A DNA stretch of 64,000 bases from Carya illinoinensis (GCF_018687715.1 NC_056759.1:29305385-29369384); one strand, 5' to 3'. Numbered from the stretch's first letter, positions 13,160 to 26,135 are shown. Notes: a model not told the origin generated them from the sequence alone. Numbers and translations are program-made.

Positions 13160-13479
13160 TATGCCCGTGATTCTTAAGGGCAATTTTGCTCAAAAGTTAA
13201 CCTTGAAAATCTCCAAAAATAAAATATGCATCTGAACTAATCTATCCAAGTTCATAGAGAAATAAATTCTAGTAATTGATTCTCATCCATCCATTCCTCA
13301 CATTACGCAATTAAGGTTCCTGAGCTGGGATTAGGCGGAACATGGGGTTAACCACACGAAGTGCGACCACATAGCTCATCCTGGTGAGATAAGCAAGAGA
13401 TAGCTGAGCAACGTGTTGAGGCTGAACTTGCTCTGAATTTTTTGAGGTGACCAAGTGGCCCGTTGAGGTAGGGCATGCC

Positions 13480-13640
13480 CAAATAATCTGATGGAGGTCG
13501 AGCGCCACGTAAGCCTAGCTCTCCCAGATATTCTGATGAAGGACGAGCGACGCTTAAGCCTATCTCTCCTAGATACTCTAAAGGAGGTCGAGCGGCTTGT
13601 AAGCCTAGCTTGCCTCATTGACCCTCGCACTCGGCAAGAA
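13480..13640. repeat. Short tandem repeat, about 50-55 bp unit
   Basis: About three imperfect units carrying GAGGTCGAGCG ... GTAAGCCTAGCT ... CTCC.AGATA. It is inside the LARD-like element. It creates short open frames with no recognisable product. Confidence 0.6.
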
Positions 13641-13699
13641 GGGGCCAAGGAGGGCGTAAGCCTAGTGATTGAGCTGAGTTATTACAATTTTTATAGATT

Positions 13700-15330
13700 T
13701 AGAATCAATATATTTTAATTCTTTTTATTACATTATTATTGGTTTTAGATGAAAAATGATTAAGATACATAAATCTAAGTTGTGATTTAAATTGATTAAT
13801 AGCATGAGTTTATGCTTAATTTTATAACTTGAGATTTAATTGGACAATGTTTATTCATATGCACAATATAATTTTGATATTCTATTCTTCTTTTTATTTT
13901 ATTTTATTTTTCTTATTTCCATTTTTTTTAAGTCCAAGGAATACAAAAATTAAAAATGAGAAAAGTAAAAAAGTGAAAAAGGCAAAAGGTTATACGGATC
14001 ATTCACAAATAATGAATTTTGGCTTGGTATGAGATAAGTTTTATGTGGGACCCATATGTTGAACTTTTTGAATGGTTTGGAAGTCATTAATGCATGCATG
14101 TTGACTCAAAACAATGGTGAATTTTGGCTTGTAGATCCTATACACGTGGCATGGATATGGGGACTCAAAGTGCTATACGGAAGACTTAAAAGTATTTTTC
14201 CTTGGGTGGAGTTTTGACCTACGGCACACTATTATTTCTGGAGGGGGAGTTCAAGACCAAATGATCACTTTTATTTCACCCATGCACCGCACAATTGTAT
14301 TTTATTCCTTGGGCATTTTCATGCTGAAAACTTTTATTTCTCTTGGGTATTTTTGAGGCTGCACAACTTTCTCTCTCTTGAGGCATTAATTCGCTCACGC
14401 CGCACACTATTATCACGGAAGAACTGCAGCGCCATTGAAAAACTCCTTGAAGGGTCCAATCGCTACTACAGTCTAGCCTCCTTCACCGCTTTCAATCTCC
14501 ATCTCTATTCAATTGGCTTGCTCTTTTTATTCCATACTTTTTATTTAATTTTAGTTTAAACTTTATGAAATATTTTTGAAATTTTTGGCTTAGAAGTTTG
14601 AGCAATTTATTTGCTATTTATGTACTTCGTATTATTTATTTTTTCTTAAACTTTCATTTAATAGTGATTACAATTGCTATGGATTAATTTTAAAAATTTG
14701 TGATTTGAATACAAGGATGAACTCTAGAATCTTGATTTTGGGGCTTTTCAATTTTTAGTTCGTATTTTGTCAATTACTTTCTAATCTAGTTTAATTCTTA
14801 GCTTAGTTTTATTAATCTCTTAGTTCCATTGCATATTAGATTGATTAAAGTTTAATTATGACTTAAATAATTTCAGTTTTATTATTTAATTTTCAGATTA
14901 ATTAAGTTTGTTCAGTTTAATTGATTCTTTGATTGTTAATTTCAATTTGTTAGTCTTTTACGTTTCATTTCGACACTAAAAAAAAATCCAAAAGTATGAA
15001 TATATCTAGTCCATGACTAGTGTTTTTTTTTTCATTCTTGTTACACTCTTCCATCCATTGCACATACCATCATTTTTATTTTCTCTTTGTGAATATTTTC
15101 ATCATTTTAAACGAGTTTGATTTTAAATAACTTTCCCTGAGGAGACGATCTAAGAATTTATTCCTAATTATTACGCGACATCCTCCTGCACTTGAGATAG
15201 TCTTTGTGCTACTCATTTTTTAGTGAGTCACCTAGCTCACCCAAATGCTCCTTGTACATACTGCAAAGTCAAAGCCTAGATATATATTTATATATATACA
15301 CATATACTTTATTTGACAATTACCAACTTG
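13700..15330. other. LARD-like interior without genes
   Basis: AT-rich interior DNA of the LARD-like element. No retroelement protein motif was found on either strand; small open frames here look random. Confidence 0.5.
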
Positions 15331-15463
15331 TCTTGTTTATTTTGTGAGGTGGGAATCTAGGATCTTTGTGGTTAATACAAGTAGCCTTTGGGACTACCCG
15401 CACTCCATCGAGGGAGAGACAAGGGCACCTCAAAACACAGCCTTCCCTTTAGTCCCTCAAGGG

Positions 15464-15990
15464 AGATTCGTTCATTCCCTCATGGGAGCATCGTTCATTC
15501 CCTCAGGGAAGCATTCCCTTGTGGAAGCTTTTCCACCAGGCGAGCATTCCCTCAGGTGAGGATCGTTCATTCCCTCAATGGAGCATTCCCTTGCAGGAGC
15601 TTTCCCAAGAGGGAAGCATTCCCTTGAGGGAGGATCATTCATTCCCTCAGTGGAGCATTCCCTTAGGGGAGCCTTCGTTCATTCCCTCGGGGGAGCATTC
15701 CCTTGCAGGAGCTTTCTCACGAGGGGAGCATTCTCTCGAGGGAGGATCCTTCATTCCCTCAGGAGCGCATTCCCTTGTGGGAGCTTTCCCACAAAGGGAG
15801 TATTCCCTCGGGTGAGGATCGTTCATTCACTTAGGTGAGTTGCTGGAGCTTTCCCACGATGGGAGCATTCCCTCAGGGGAGGATCGTTCATTTCCTCAGG
15901 GGAGCCTTCGTTCATTTCCTCAGGGGAGCCTTCGTTCATTTCCTCATGGGAGGATCATTCATTCCCTCGCGGGAGCCTTCATTCATTTGC
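15464..15990. repeat. Complex tandem repeat built on GTTCATTCCCTC
   Basis: Imperfect units alternate GTTCATTCCCTC, GGGGAGCATTCCCT and GGAGCTTTCCCA, with larger periods of about 70-110 bp. Many units contain a CCCTCNNGGG palindrome. Open frames exist in several registers because the array lacks stops. Those frames should not be taken as genes. Confidence 0.8.
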
Positions 15991-16288
15991 CGAAGGAGAT
16001 TCCGAGTAGGCTATATAGCTGGAGTTCCACATCACAAGTAGCAATTATATTAGCAAAAATAGAATTCACATAAGTTTTGAGGAAGACAAACCGGAGCATT
16101 TTAGTTGTTATGGTCGACTTTTTGCTTAACTGAAATTGACCGCTACTAAATGTTATTCCTTTTCCTCATTGCTTTGCTTTGCTTCTCTATTTATATTCTT
16201 TTTTCTTCTCTCACTCTTCATTCTTCTTCTTCTCTCCTTTTTTATTGCTACTTGTGAATGTTATTTTTTTTCCTCCTTGCATTGCTTT

Positions 16289-16442
<154 letters not shown>

Positions 16443-16584
16443 TCTTGCTTTTTTATTTTGGTTTCCTCTAAAATGGGGTTTCTCCTTGTTTGAGTATGGC
16501 GGCTGATGTCTGCTGCTCGCTTGCACTTGGCAGGGACCAAGCTTGCGGTGGAATTTTTGAGCCGACGTGTCCTTTGTGATGGTA

Positions 16585-16760
16585 CTATCACTCGAGAGTC
16601 TTCATGGTGGTCCCGCTCATGCTGCCCACAAGTCTTTATGGTTGAATTACTCGTGCTTCCTCGAGTCTTTGTGAGGATTCCACTCACGTTCCCTACGAAC
16701 CTTCATGGTGGTCTCACTCACATTGCCCGTGAGTCTTCACGAAGATCAGTCTGTTGGCCG
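16585..16760. repeat. Degenerate tandem repeat GAGTCTTCATGGTGGT
   Basis: Four to five imperfect units of about 45 bp, each with a GAGTCTTCATGG-like start and CTCACGTTGCCC-like end. It belongs to the GC-richer interior (16500-17900) of the LARD-like element. Confidence 0.5.
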
Positions 16761-18059
16761 CAAGCTCTTTTTGTAGGTGCTTGCATTTCTCAGAGTTCCT
16801 CATAGTGAGTATTGTTTGCACGGCTCCTGGGCCTTCTCAATGATTCTACTTGGGAGCTCTTCTCATGGGTCTTGGTGTTGTCTGCAAAATTCTTCCGGTG
16901 ACAGTCCGATGAGTTCACTACGCTACCCGTGAAGTCTACCCAAGGCCTCATTGCTCTATCCATGACCTCTTCACACAGTCGCTATGTTGCCCATGAGTTC
17001 TTTCGTGGTGCACGGCAACTTGCAAACTTGGTGTCCTATTTGCCACCCATGGACAGAGAGGGTGATGATCGATCCAGAAGCTGCCAGTGACCACATGGCC
17101 GCTAGCTCTCTGGTGGTACCGCTGTGGGGCTGGGCCGAGAAGTCTCACGAGTGCATTGCGACATGCACCCACCTGTCAAGATCCCAAGGCCTCCGTGGAT
17201 GGAGGCCACCTTGGCCTGGACAGGGAACATTAGCGGGCCACCTGGTGGCCGTAGGTCCCTTTCATGGGTTTCACAGCTACAAAGCTGTGGGCCCCCAAGT
17301 TTGAGCCGCATGTGGCACACTACGTGCACTGTCATGAAGGCTCCACGTGCAAGCAAACCTTGAAGCTGCATGGTTGGAGATCCTACTAGTGGGAACAGAA
17401 GATGCCGGTAGGCCACATGGTGGCCGTTGGCATCTTCCTATTCTACATATACTACTTCAAATTTTCTTCTGCCCAAGATGAACTCCCAACTGCTAGTGGG
17501 TCTTGGAGACCGTCGTGCCAAGGGTGGGCTCGACTGCCATCCCATGTGCACAGCGAGGTGCACTACTCACGACCGCCATTGATAGGGGGCTACTTGGGTT
17601 GTCACCAAACACCGCCAGTGATTGAGAGTGGACTGCTGACGGGTTACTTGAGCTCAAGGCAAGAGAGGAGCCACATGGCACCGGCCAGAAGCAGTCGGCT
17701 CTTTAAATGGTGGCTATCGGTGGGCCGCTGGACCTCAAAGAAGGCTGCCTCGAGGCTCCTCAGGTGTAGGGGTGATGTGCACCTGTGAAGAGCTGTGATT
17801 GTCATGCACTGTTTCCATGTGATCTGGGTACTGTGCACAATACCCAGCTCACAGTCCCTGGTCTGTACATTGTATGCATAAAAAGGTGCAATGTGCTCAA
17901 CCAAAGAAGCTCACATGGTCTTTTTTTTTTTGCAGTGATATTTTTTTATAAAAATAAAAATGAGAAAACCGGGAACACTTATCTAGAGAGCTTCATCCTT
18001 TCTTTTAGGAGATTATTGATTGCTTCGGGAAGTCGTCCCTCTTCCACTTTCTTATGTAA
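16761..18059. other. GC-richer LARD-like interior
   Basis: No retroelement or host protein is recognisable. Base composition differs from the AT-rich flanks. Overlapping open frames on both strands look composition-driven. Confidence 0.45.
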
Positions 18060-18071
18060 AAAGAAACTCGA

Positions 18072-18090
18072 TCCCACAAATGGCGCCAAT
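18072..18090 (-). promoter_or_regulatory. Primer-binding site of the LARD-like element
   Basis: On the minus strand, TTGGCGCCATTTGTGGGA follows the LTR end. TGGCGCC is the characteristic core of many plant Gypsy primer-binding sites. Confidence 0.65.
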
Positions 18091-18763
18091 TGTTAATGTG
18101 TAATTTTTATCAACAGACCAGAAGAGGAAAAGGACCCCCCCAGCGCGCTGAGGCAACGTTGGGCTTGGGTCAGTGATGTGTGGGCCTGTAGTGTCGAGCT
18201 TGGATGAGGTTGTGTGGGCCCTCAGCTAATCCGATGCGGCTGTATAGAGTCTATGTGTATGGCCATGGTGATGAAGAGTAGATAAATGCAGGAAAATAGA
18301 GAGAAATAGATACACAGATTTACGTGATTCGGCACTGAGCCTACATCCACTAGGGTTTGGGAATAGGAGAATCCACTATATAAGCTTGATTTACAGTCTC
18401 TCAGAATCTCTCATCCTCACTGTACAATAGAATTATATATCATTCTTCTCAGTCTAGACATTATCACAGGATGCCGCATCTAAAAGTTGAAGAAGCCTTC
18501 CCGAGAAGCCTCCAAGAAGCCTGGTCCCCCCTAAGTCGTCTATCACTTCTCCTTTTATCTCTTTCTTTTTCTTCCTTTATGTTACGTCATCTTACCTCAC
18601 GTCTTTTCTCCCCATCCCTTCCTGACAACCTGACATTGCTTTCTCTCATCTCTTTCCTTTTCCCGTATTCCCTCCTTTCTCTCCTATTTTATCCTCTAAT
18701 GAAGCCCGGTGGGCTTGGGCTTTGAGGGCCCTTGAAGGCCTATGACAAAAGTCCCCCTTAACA
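18091..18763 (-). repeat. LARD-like element right LTR (5' LTR)
   Basis: 673 bp starting TGTTAATG and ending CTTAACA, followed directly by the GCATG target-site duplication. Confidence 0.88.
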
Positions 18764-18768
18764 GCATG

Positions 18769-19315
18769 CATTAGTATTCAAATCATAATATATTTGTGGT
18801 TAATGTCAAGAGAAATGCTTATAAAGAGATCTTACAAAATGAATTAACTAACAAAATTAAGTTGTTTGTGAGTTTTGTTATATATAGTCACTTATGCGTA
18901 CTCCATGTACACTTCACTGATATGATTGGTCAAAATAGTAATTTTATATTAAAAAAATGACGCAACCAATCACGTTAGTAGAATGTATAAAAAAGTACGT
19001 AAAAGTAATTGCATATACAGTTTTTTTATAGTAAAATAGACACGACTCACCTGCATATTAGACCACTTAATTAGTAATTTGTAAAATTCATTTTGTAATG
19101 TCTCCTTTTAGACCTTGTAATTCTATATCTTCACTCATCGCCACAAGTGATCTGTAAATGATTTTCACTTGTTGCACGGTTTTTAAGAAGTTGTTTTTCC
19201 TTAAAAATGATTCATTAACCTTTTTAGACCAATTTATGATCATAAATGGAGTATTTATATTACGATGAAAAAATAGATAAATCATGAGTTACTATTGATC
19301 GCTTTAATTAGCTAG
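18769..19315. other. Remnant of SABATH pseudogene intron 2
   Basis: AT-rich DNA between the LARD-like element and the exon 3 acceptor (TAG at 19313-19315). No coding segment is seen. Confidence 0.5.
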
Positions 19316-19583
19316 GTTCCTGAACATATAGGGAATAACAAAGGGTACATTTACGTACATCGGAAGCACAAGCCCGCCAAATCTGCCAAGGACTTGCTCC
19401 TCACACGAGTTTCAAAGAGATTTCTCTCTATTTTTGAAGTTTCGTACTGCAGAGGAGTTGGTGATCACCGGAGGACGCATGGTTTTAACGTTTGTGGGGA
19501 GAAGAAGCGAGGATCCATCCAGCAAAGAGTGTTGTTGCATGTGGGAGGTTTGGGCCATGGCACTCAATGACATGGTCTCCAAG
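19316..19583 (+). pseudogene. SABATH pseudogene exon 3
   Basis: Begins GTTCCTGAACATATAGGG, equivalent to VPEQIENN of SABATH-A, and ends MVSK before a GT donor. It is 268 bp against 258 bp in SABATH-A. A GTAC insertion after ACATTTAC shifts the frame early in the exon. The GGRMVLTFVGRRSEDPS segment is still readable. Confidence 0.88.
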
Positions 19584-19700
19584 GTAATTAAACACCTAGC
19601 ACTACTGGAGTAGTTTATAAGGATTTTGATAGAATTTATTGTGCTAAAGCTTATTATATACATTCATATAGACACACAATTTATATATATATATATATAG

Positions 19701-20059
19701 GGACTCATACAAGAAGAAAAAATGGATTCTTTCAACTTTCCTTATTACGGTCCATCCCTTTCAGAAGTGAAATCCGAGATTTTGAAAGAAGGGTCTGTTT
19801 CCATTGATCGACTGGAGTTTTCTGCAATGAGCTGGAATAGCTATTAAAAAGAACGCAACTTGTCCATTAATGGTATGAAATTGAAGCGAATTGCCAGAAA
19901 GCTGTGGCAGAAACTTTGCTTGTTAATCACTTTGGAGAAGCCATTATCGAGAAGGTTTTTCGCAGGTTTACAAAAATTCAGTTGGATCTCATTTCTCGAG
20001 AGAACATGAGTTTTACCAATGTGATGATTTCTTTAACAAGAAAGGGCTCACCATCATGA
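19701..20059 (+). pseudogene. SABATH pseudogene exon 4
   Basis: Starts after a TATATAG acceptor with GLIQEEKMDSFNF and is collinear with SABATH-A exon 4. A TAA at 19845-19847 stops the frame after SWNSY. Beyond it, LLVNHFGEAIIEKVF and the final helix segment remain recognisable up to about 20059. Confidence 0.88.
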
Positions 20060-20813
20060 TCAAAATTACATTCACTACTACTAATTGCTAATGATCAACT
20101 TGAACATGATTACCTTGCCGTTCTCTAGCCCTGAGGCTGCTGCTGGCTGCTAATCTTCATTGCTTTGAAGTGTTATACTAACCATGGTGTTTTGAGCACT
20201 AAATGTGTAGCATTGCTGGAACATACTGGTAGTTGGCATTAGTGTCTTCTACTCAAGATAATCTAACCGTTTCTCATGTCTAGCAACTTTTGCCCCCTTA
20301 GATTATAAGCCTTGTAAGGTGGCTGCCTAGGGGTGGTAATTCATATTTGCTGGTCGTGTTCGTGTTGTATCAATTTATATTTTAATAATGGATCTCACTT
20401 TTTTTAAAGGCAATGTGCGTTACTTACACAATAAGTATCCTAAGTCTCTATCTAGTATTATTACTAAAAACCAGAGTAATGTTATAAAATACAATGTTTG
20501 GGTCATATGTAAATTTCATGTATTCTTTTTTAAAATAAATGTATAATCTACTATTAAAAAAGAATTTTTTAGCATGAAGTTCAGATTTATCCACATTTTT
20601 TTAAGGGAATGCGTGAGACTTGGTATCATTTCTAAACAATAAACATAGACCAACCAGCTGGAACGTACGATTCTAATGAGCAGGGAAAATTATGTGGTGC
20701 TTGGCCTGAGATCGATTCTAGCTAATGGCCTCCCGAATAATTCTAATTAACCTCCGCCCTGGCTTTTTTTTTTTTTTTAATATATTTTTGAGTTAATCAT
20801 TTTAGGACATGAG
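20060..20813. other. Intergenic spacer before SABATH-A
   Basis: No gene found. TAGGGGTGGTAATTCATATT at about 20330 resembles the terminus of a common plant hAT-like MITE (see 36053-36766), but no second end is visible here. Confidence 0.5.
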
Positions 20814-20819
20814 TATATA
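20814..20819 (+). promoter_or_regulatory. Putative TATA box of SABATH-A
   Basis: TATATA lies 120 bp upstream of the chosen ATG, leaving room for a 5' UTR of about 90 nt. The position and following GCTAGC resemble the box upstream of the pseudogene. Confidence 0.45.
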
Positions 20820-20938
20820 GCTAGCTGGCTTCTTCATAGAAATCAACACAAGCTCGCTCACACACTAGCAACGACGCTGCATTAACGTACGTACGCACGG
20901 GTAGCTGGAGCTAGCAAAAGAGATCGAGATTGAGAGAG

Positions 20939-23900
20939 ATGGAAGTTGGAGGGGTGCTCCACATGAATGCAGGAACGGGAGAAACCAGTTACTCAAACAA
21001 CTCCCACTTACAGGTCATCATTACTTATTATGCAAAAAAATGAGAAAATGTTTCGTAGTTTGTTTACTTGAATTTATAATAGGATACTGTACCTTTAAAG
21101 AGTAATGCTAATCTTTATCTTAATTCTCATTATCGTAAGATATTGTATTAGATGATTAGAGAATATTTATTATATTTAATTATGAAATTATCATCTAATA
21201 CTATATCATCTGATGAAAAAATTGATAATGAATAGATTTTTTTTCTCAAAATTAATTATAATCACTGCATGCATCCATGCCATTTTACAACTGAGATCGA
21301 AGACATTCTTTCCCGTACGCACCGTACCTACGTTGACCGCTTTCACTAATTCCCATATGATCCCATAGATACCATCACTCATTTTGCAATTCGTGTGCGT
21401 GGAATCGATGCAATTGATCATGAAGTTGGCCGCGCACGTCTTAGAACAATATCTTTGCCCTGAAAACTCAAGAGTTAATGTCCATGTGTAGTATATATCT
21501 CTCGGAGTTTGGGGTTGAGATCGTGAATCAGAGGCTTATATATATCTACATATTTTGCATATTTCTTTTCATGATTTTGTAGGTGGATGCGTGTCTAACT
21601 TTTCAAGGACGGATCTAGATCATGTGCCATGCATACATCGCTATTATTATTAATTGATAGTATGTCTATAAAAAAATTAAATTTTTGTGATCAATTTATT
21701 GCAATCAAAAAACTATTTGTAACTAATTTTAGCTAAAAATAATCATTTTGTTGGAATTAACTGGTTGTAAATAAGCAGTTTTCTTATAGTATATCTATTA
21801 TTAATTCCACTAGATCAAGATCTTCTATATATGGAAAATGATAAATGATAAATTTACCAATCTTTTACAATTTTATTTTAAATTGAAAGTTGTAACCATG
21901 CATGTACTAATTAAATTGATCAAGCTACTTTTATATTAGCTAATTATAAATTGAGTAGTAAACGATTTTTATATTACCATTTCCGAGCCAAGGAAAATAC
22001 TAAATATACAAGGATTTTATATCGATGTTTTAAACAATCCATACAGGCAATTTAGGGTCATCTTTATGTACCTACTTTATATATACATAGATATATATCA
22101 ATAAATTGCAATATTTGCTATATTTTCTGCATTTTAACATCCAAAGATCAATTGATAAAAGTTATGTTCACAACCTATATATGTTCATTATGTAAACTAA
22201 TTAAGCATATATATATATATATGAAGCAGTCATTTAGATTCCTAATTAATTTGTTCGGACACTGAACAGAAAAAGGTGATATCTATGACCATGCCCATTA
22301 TAGAGGAGGCTATGACCAATCTCTACAGCAGCACCTCGCCAAGTAGCCTAGTCATCGCCGATTTGGGTTGTTCTTCTGGACACAATTCTTTGTTCGTCGT
22401 TTCTGAACTTATTAAGATAGTGGAGAAGCTTCGCCAAGAATCAGGCCATCAATCTCTTGAAATTCAAGTGCTTTTAAATGACCTTCCAGGGAACGACTTC
22501 AATACTATTTTCAAGTCTCTACCAAGCTTCCAGAAAAATTTGAGCAGTCAACTCGAAGCGAAAGACGCTGGTCCATATTTCTTCTCGGGAGTGCCCGGTT
22601 CTTTTTATGGCAGGCTTTTTATGAGAAAGAGTCTTCATTTCCTTCATTCTTCTTATAGTCTTCATTGGTTATCTCAGGTAACTCTTTCTATATGTAACTC
22701 TTATAGTCTTGATCACTTGTTCTAATGGAATATTTTATTAAATGGAGTTGAGTGTAGATTCAAGATTAATTTCAAACTCAAGACCTAGCCTCTATGCTCT
22801 AATACTATATGAAATTATGAGTTATCCCAAAAGCTTAAACTAATAAAAAAATGTAGATTTAATTATTTATTTTATAATTTGTACAGCCAACTATGTAGTA
22901 ATCCTTGCTTTTTTCTTTTTCTTTTTCTTTTTTTTCCTTTGCTACTAGTGTACTATCTGCTTGGTCTGTATTCTGGGTACTCTCTGCAACATTTATAGTT
23001 GTATGTTACAATCATTGCAAATTGCGGCCGGTTGCTGCAATTCTGCATGCACTGGATTGCTTTGAACCTAATATTGTAATGTATTGCAACTTCCATTGAG
23101 CTATCTTGTTTTGTTTGGTAGTACTTATGCTTGGTCGATCTCTAGCTACCCATTTACCTGATCTTGTCCTAGTACTTATGGCTCAGAATTTTGGTTGCAT
23201 ATATTATGAAATAAAAAAGTAGATTTAATTATTTATTCTATATTCTTAACCCTATAAACAAAAAGTATAGCTATTATCAATAATCACGGTTCAATAATAA
23301 CATGATACGAGGTCATGATATCATATTATGACATTTAGTACTTCCCCAATAATGTGGGAAGCATGCATAGAAATAGCAAACGTTTATTGGACCTGGGGCT
23401 TGAATTTGTACAGCCAAATGCACTGGATTGCTTTGAATCCTAATATTGTAATGTATAGCAACTTCCAATGAGCTATCTTGTTTTGTTTGGTAGTACTTAT
23501 GCTTGGTCTCTAGCTACCCTTTTGCCTGATCTTGTCCTATTGCTTCTATTGTTCATGCTTTGAATCATCAGACGCAACCTGTTGTCTCAGATTTTGGTTG
23601 CATATATTATAAAATAAATTAATGTGTGTGTGTGTGTGTGTGTCTGTGTAAGTAAGTAATGTTGCTGTTCTTTAGGTTCCTGAGCAGATAGAGAATAACA
23701 AAAGGAACATTTACATCGCAAGCACAAGCCCACCAAATGTGTTGAAGGCTTACCATTCACAATTTCAAAGAGATTTCTCTACATTTTTAAAGTGTCGTGC
23801 TGAAGAAATGGTAACAGGAGGACGAATGGTTTTAACGTTTATAGGGAGAAAAAGTGAAGATCCAACTAAAGAAAAAAGTTCTAATTCCATGTGGGAGGTT

Positions 23901-24364
23901 TTTGCCCTGGCACTAAATGACATGGTCTCCAAGGTAACCAGCAGCACCATTTATTGTAAATTATGCGAGCCCATTCTTAATATTTGTTGGCATATGAATC
24001 ATTTATACATATATAGGGACTCATAAAAGAAGAGAAACTGGATTCTTTCAACATCCCTCACTACACTCCATCTCTATCCGAAGTGAAATCCGAGATTTTG
24101 GAAGAAGGATCTTTCTCCATTGATAGACTGGAGTTTTCTGAAATCAGCAGGAGCATTTACTACAAGGAATACAACCACTCTGATGTATCCAAAATTGCTG
24201 CAAATTCCGTAAGAGCTGTTGCAGAACCTTTGCTAGTTAGTCACTTTGGAGATGGCATCATTGAGGAGGTTTTCTGCAGGTTCACAGAAATTCTTTCTGA
24301 GCACATTTCTCAAGAGAACATACTAGAGATTACCAATTTAATCATTTCTGTGACAAAAAAATGA
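20939..24364 (+). CDS. SABATH-A: S-adenosyl-methionine-dependent carboxyl methyltransferase
   Basis: Four exons are supported by GT-AG borders and continuous homology: 20939-21013, 22270-22677, 23676-23933 and 24017-24364 (25+136+86+115 = 362 aa, the usual SABATH size). Exon 1 gives MEVGGVLHMNAGTGETSY with Gln25 at the exon end. The SAM-binding motif ADLGCSSGHN is at residues 55-64 (His63 replaces the usual Pro), LNDLP at 94-98, PGSFYGRL at 134-141 and [10 protein letters not shown] at 152-161; GGRMVLTFIGR lies in exon 3. Family knowledge: these cytosolic dimers transfer methyl from SAM to small carboxylates (salicylate, benzoate, jasmonate) or to xanthine nitrogens. His157-Trp158 replaces the Met-Trp typical of salicylate-specific enzymes, so a benzoate/salicylate-type or other activity is possible; the substrate is not determinable here. 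No lesion is seen. An AATAAA at 24482 may be the polyadenylation signal. Confidence 0.92.
23047..23618 (+). repeat. Direct duplication inside SABATH-A intron 2
   Basis: The segment at about 23047-23235 recurs at about 23415-23618. Both start GCACTGGATTGCTTTGAA and run through TTTTGTTTGGTAGTACTTAT to TTTTGGTTGCATATATTAT, with small indels. A (TG)n tract (about 23623-23643) follows. The duplication is intronic and should not affect the protein. Confidence 0.8.
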
Positions 24365-25778
24365 TGATCAAAATATTTATGTAGTGCTTTAATAAGAGTA
24401 GTCATACTCACCTAAGCACAGATGATTCTATTAACTACAAGCTGTTATATGATCTTGTGTTTCTACTTTTCCCTTCATGGCAATAAATTACTTAATTGGC
24501 TAAATTGGCTAATTAATGTTTTTATCTTTTCGTGTACTAAAATTATGTATCTGAAAATTAGACTTGGAGTATGTGTCTGATCAAAATTAGTGACTAAAAA
24601 AACACGACCTTTACTACAAAATAAATAAAATAAAATATTTGTTACCAGATATTTCCTGTCAAAATAATTATTTCCTGTTAAATTAAGTACATTCTCACTG
24701 TAAATATATAGTTGTTTTTGCCACATAATTTGTCATAAATGCTCATTTTTCTTGTAATGCAAGCCATGCATGTTTTCTTATTTAGGGGTACTACCCTAAA
24801 GTCCCCTAAAGTTCTTGTCTTGATTGTAAAGCCTAAACTGGGATCAGTGACAATTGTGTAAACCTTTGGTTTGCTTGATCCCCAACATGCATTAATATCA
24901 TTTTGTGATGCTTCTTTTGGGAGCTATCTTCATTGCAGATTTTTCTCGGAGTTGACAATGTCGTATTGATCTGTGTTTGATCACGTGTACACGCTATCAC
25001 AAAAGCAGATCGAGTATTTTGTGGTTAATTAAAAAAATTGCATGTGGATATTAAATCTGAAAAAATATGCAAAATAACAAACAGTACTTATCCTCAACAA
25101 TATATAAGAAACTTGCATTCACCTACAAAATATCAGGAAATAGATCAACCGAAAGTTTCTCGTTGTGGGCAAACACAACATTGAGACATTTGATCAAATA
25201 AGTTGTGCTCACTTACCTACAATCAATGAAAAACACATACATGTACATGATGACCAATTCTCAATGTCATTGAAAATCTAACATACTACACCTTGATTTA
25301 TACTTTGTTATACAGAACTGAAAAGCATTCACTGCTATATTCATCTTCATTCGAGAATCCTTGCCAATGAACAACCTTAAAATATTACATAGGCACCCAG
25401 ATCATAACAAATCAAGTGGCCCCTCCTCCTTACATTTCTCCACTTTTCGAATTGAGCTTTTGCATAAGAAAGCGTGAAAAAAAAAAGATAAAAAAAAGAA
25501 AAATAAAAAAAAAAAAAAAAAGAGAGAGAGAGACAATAAACAATACAGTGTGGGGGAGAACTTGCACGGATTCGATGCCACATCAGCAAAAAGAAATTAA
25601 CTTGGGTATTAGATATAGAAATAGATATATAGATATATCTTTTGACTTTTTCTTTTTTTTTTAACTGTCATGAATTTCAGATGAAACAGTGTGTTTGCAT
25701 AATGATTGGTGGTAAGTACTAGAACCTGAATATGAAGAAAAGTACAAACTAATATTGTGATAATGCCAAAGTTATTAA
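24365..25778. other. SABATH-A 3' flank and intergenic DNA
   Basis: AT-rich sequence. A purine run (poly-A with GAGAGAGA) lies at about 25468-25533. No gene or element termini were found apart from the possible AATAAA at 24482-24487. Confidence 0.5.
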
Positions 25779-26135
25779 GGGTGTGCATCCGGACTAGATT
25801 TTTTTTCCGTCCGGTCTAGAAATCTGGAAGCTGGGTGTAATCCAAGCAGTTATCTGCCCGGTCGATTAAATAAATCCAAATCCGGTTACGGATCCGGTGT
25901 TATAACCCGGTTACAGATAACCGAGTTATGCATCCATTTTTTTTTTTTCCTTCCCTGAAAACGGCACCGTTGTTGGATTGAATACTTCCTCCGATGTCTC
26001 TCAAATCCTCTCCACTTTTCATCCCCTCTCTCAACTCTGTCTTAGTGTCTCTCGTCTCTTGTCGCTCGTCTCTCAAGTCTCTCGAATCCTCCTCAAGTCC
26101 CTAGCCGTGCCAATGCGATTGTGAAATAGGTATGT

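Noticed and set aside
15344..16073. Repetitive proteins with FPHGSI/HSLREAF-type units
   Set aside because: Several registers of the same tandem repeat stay open; none has a start or domain that stands out. Best read as a non-coding array in a LARD-like element.
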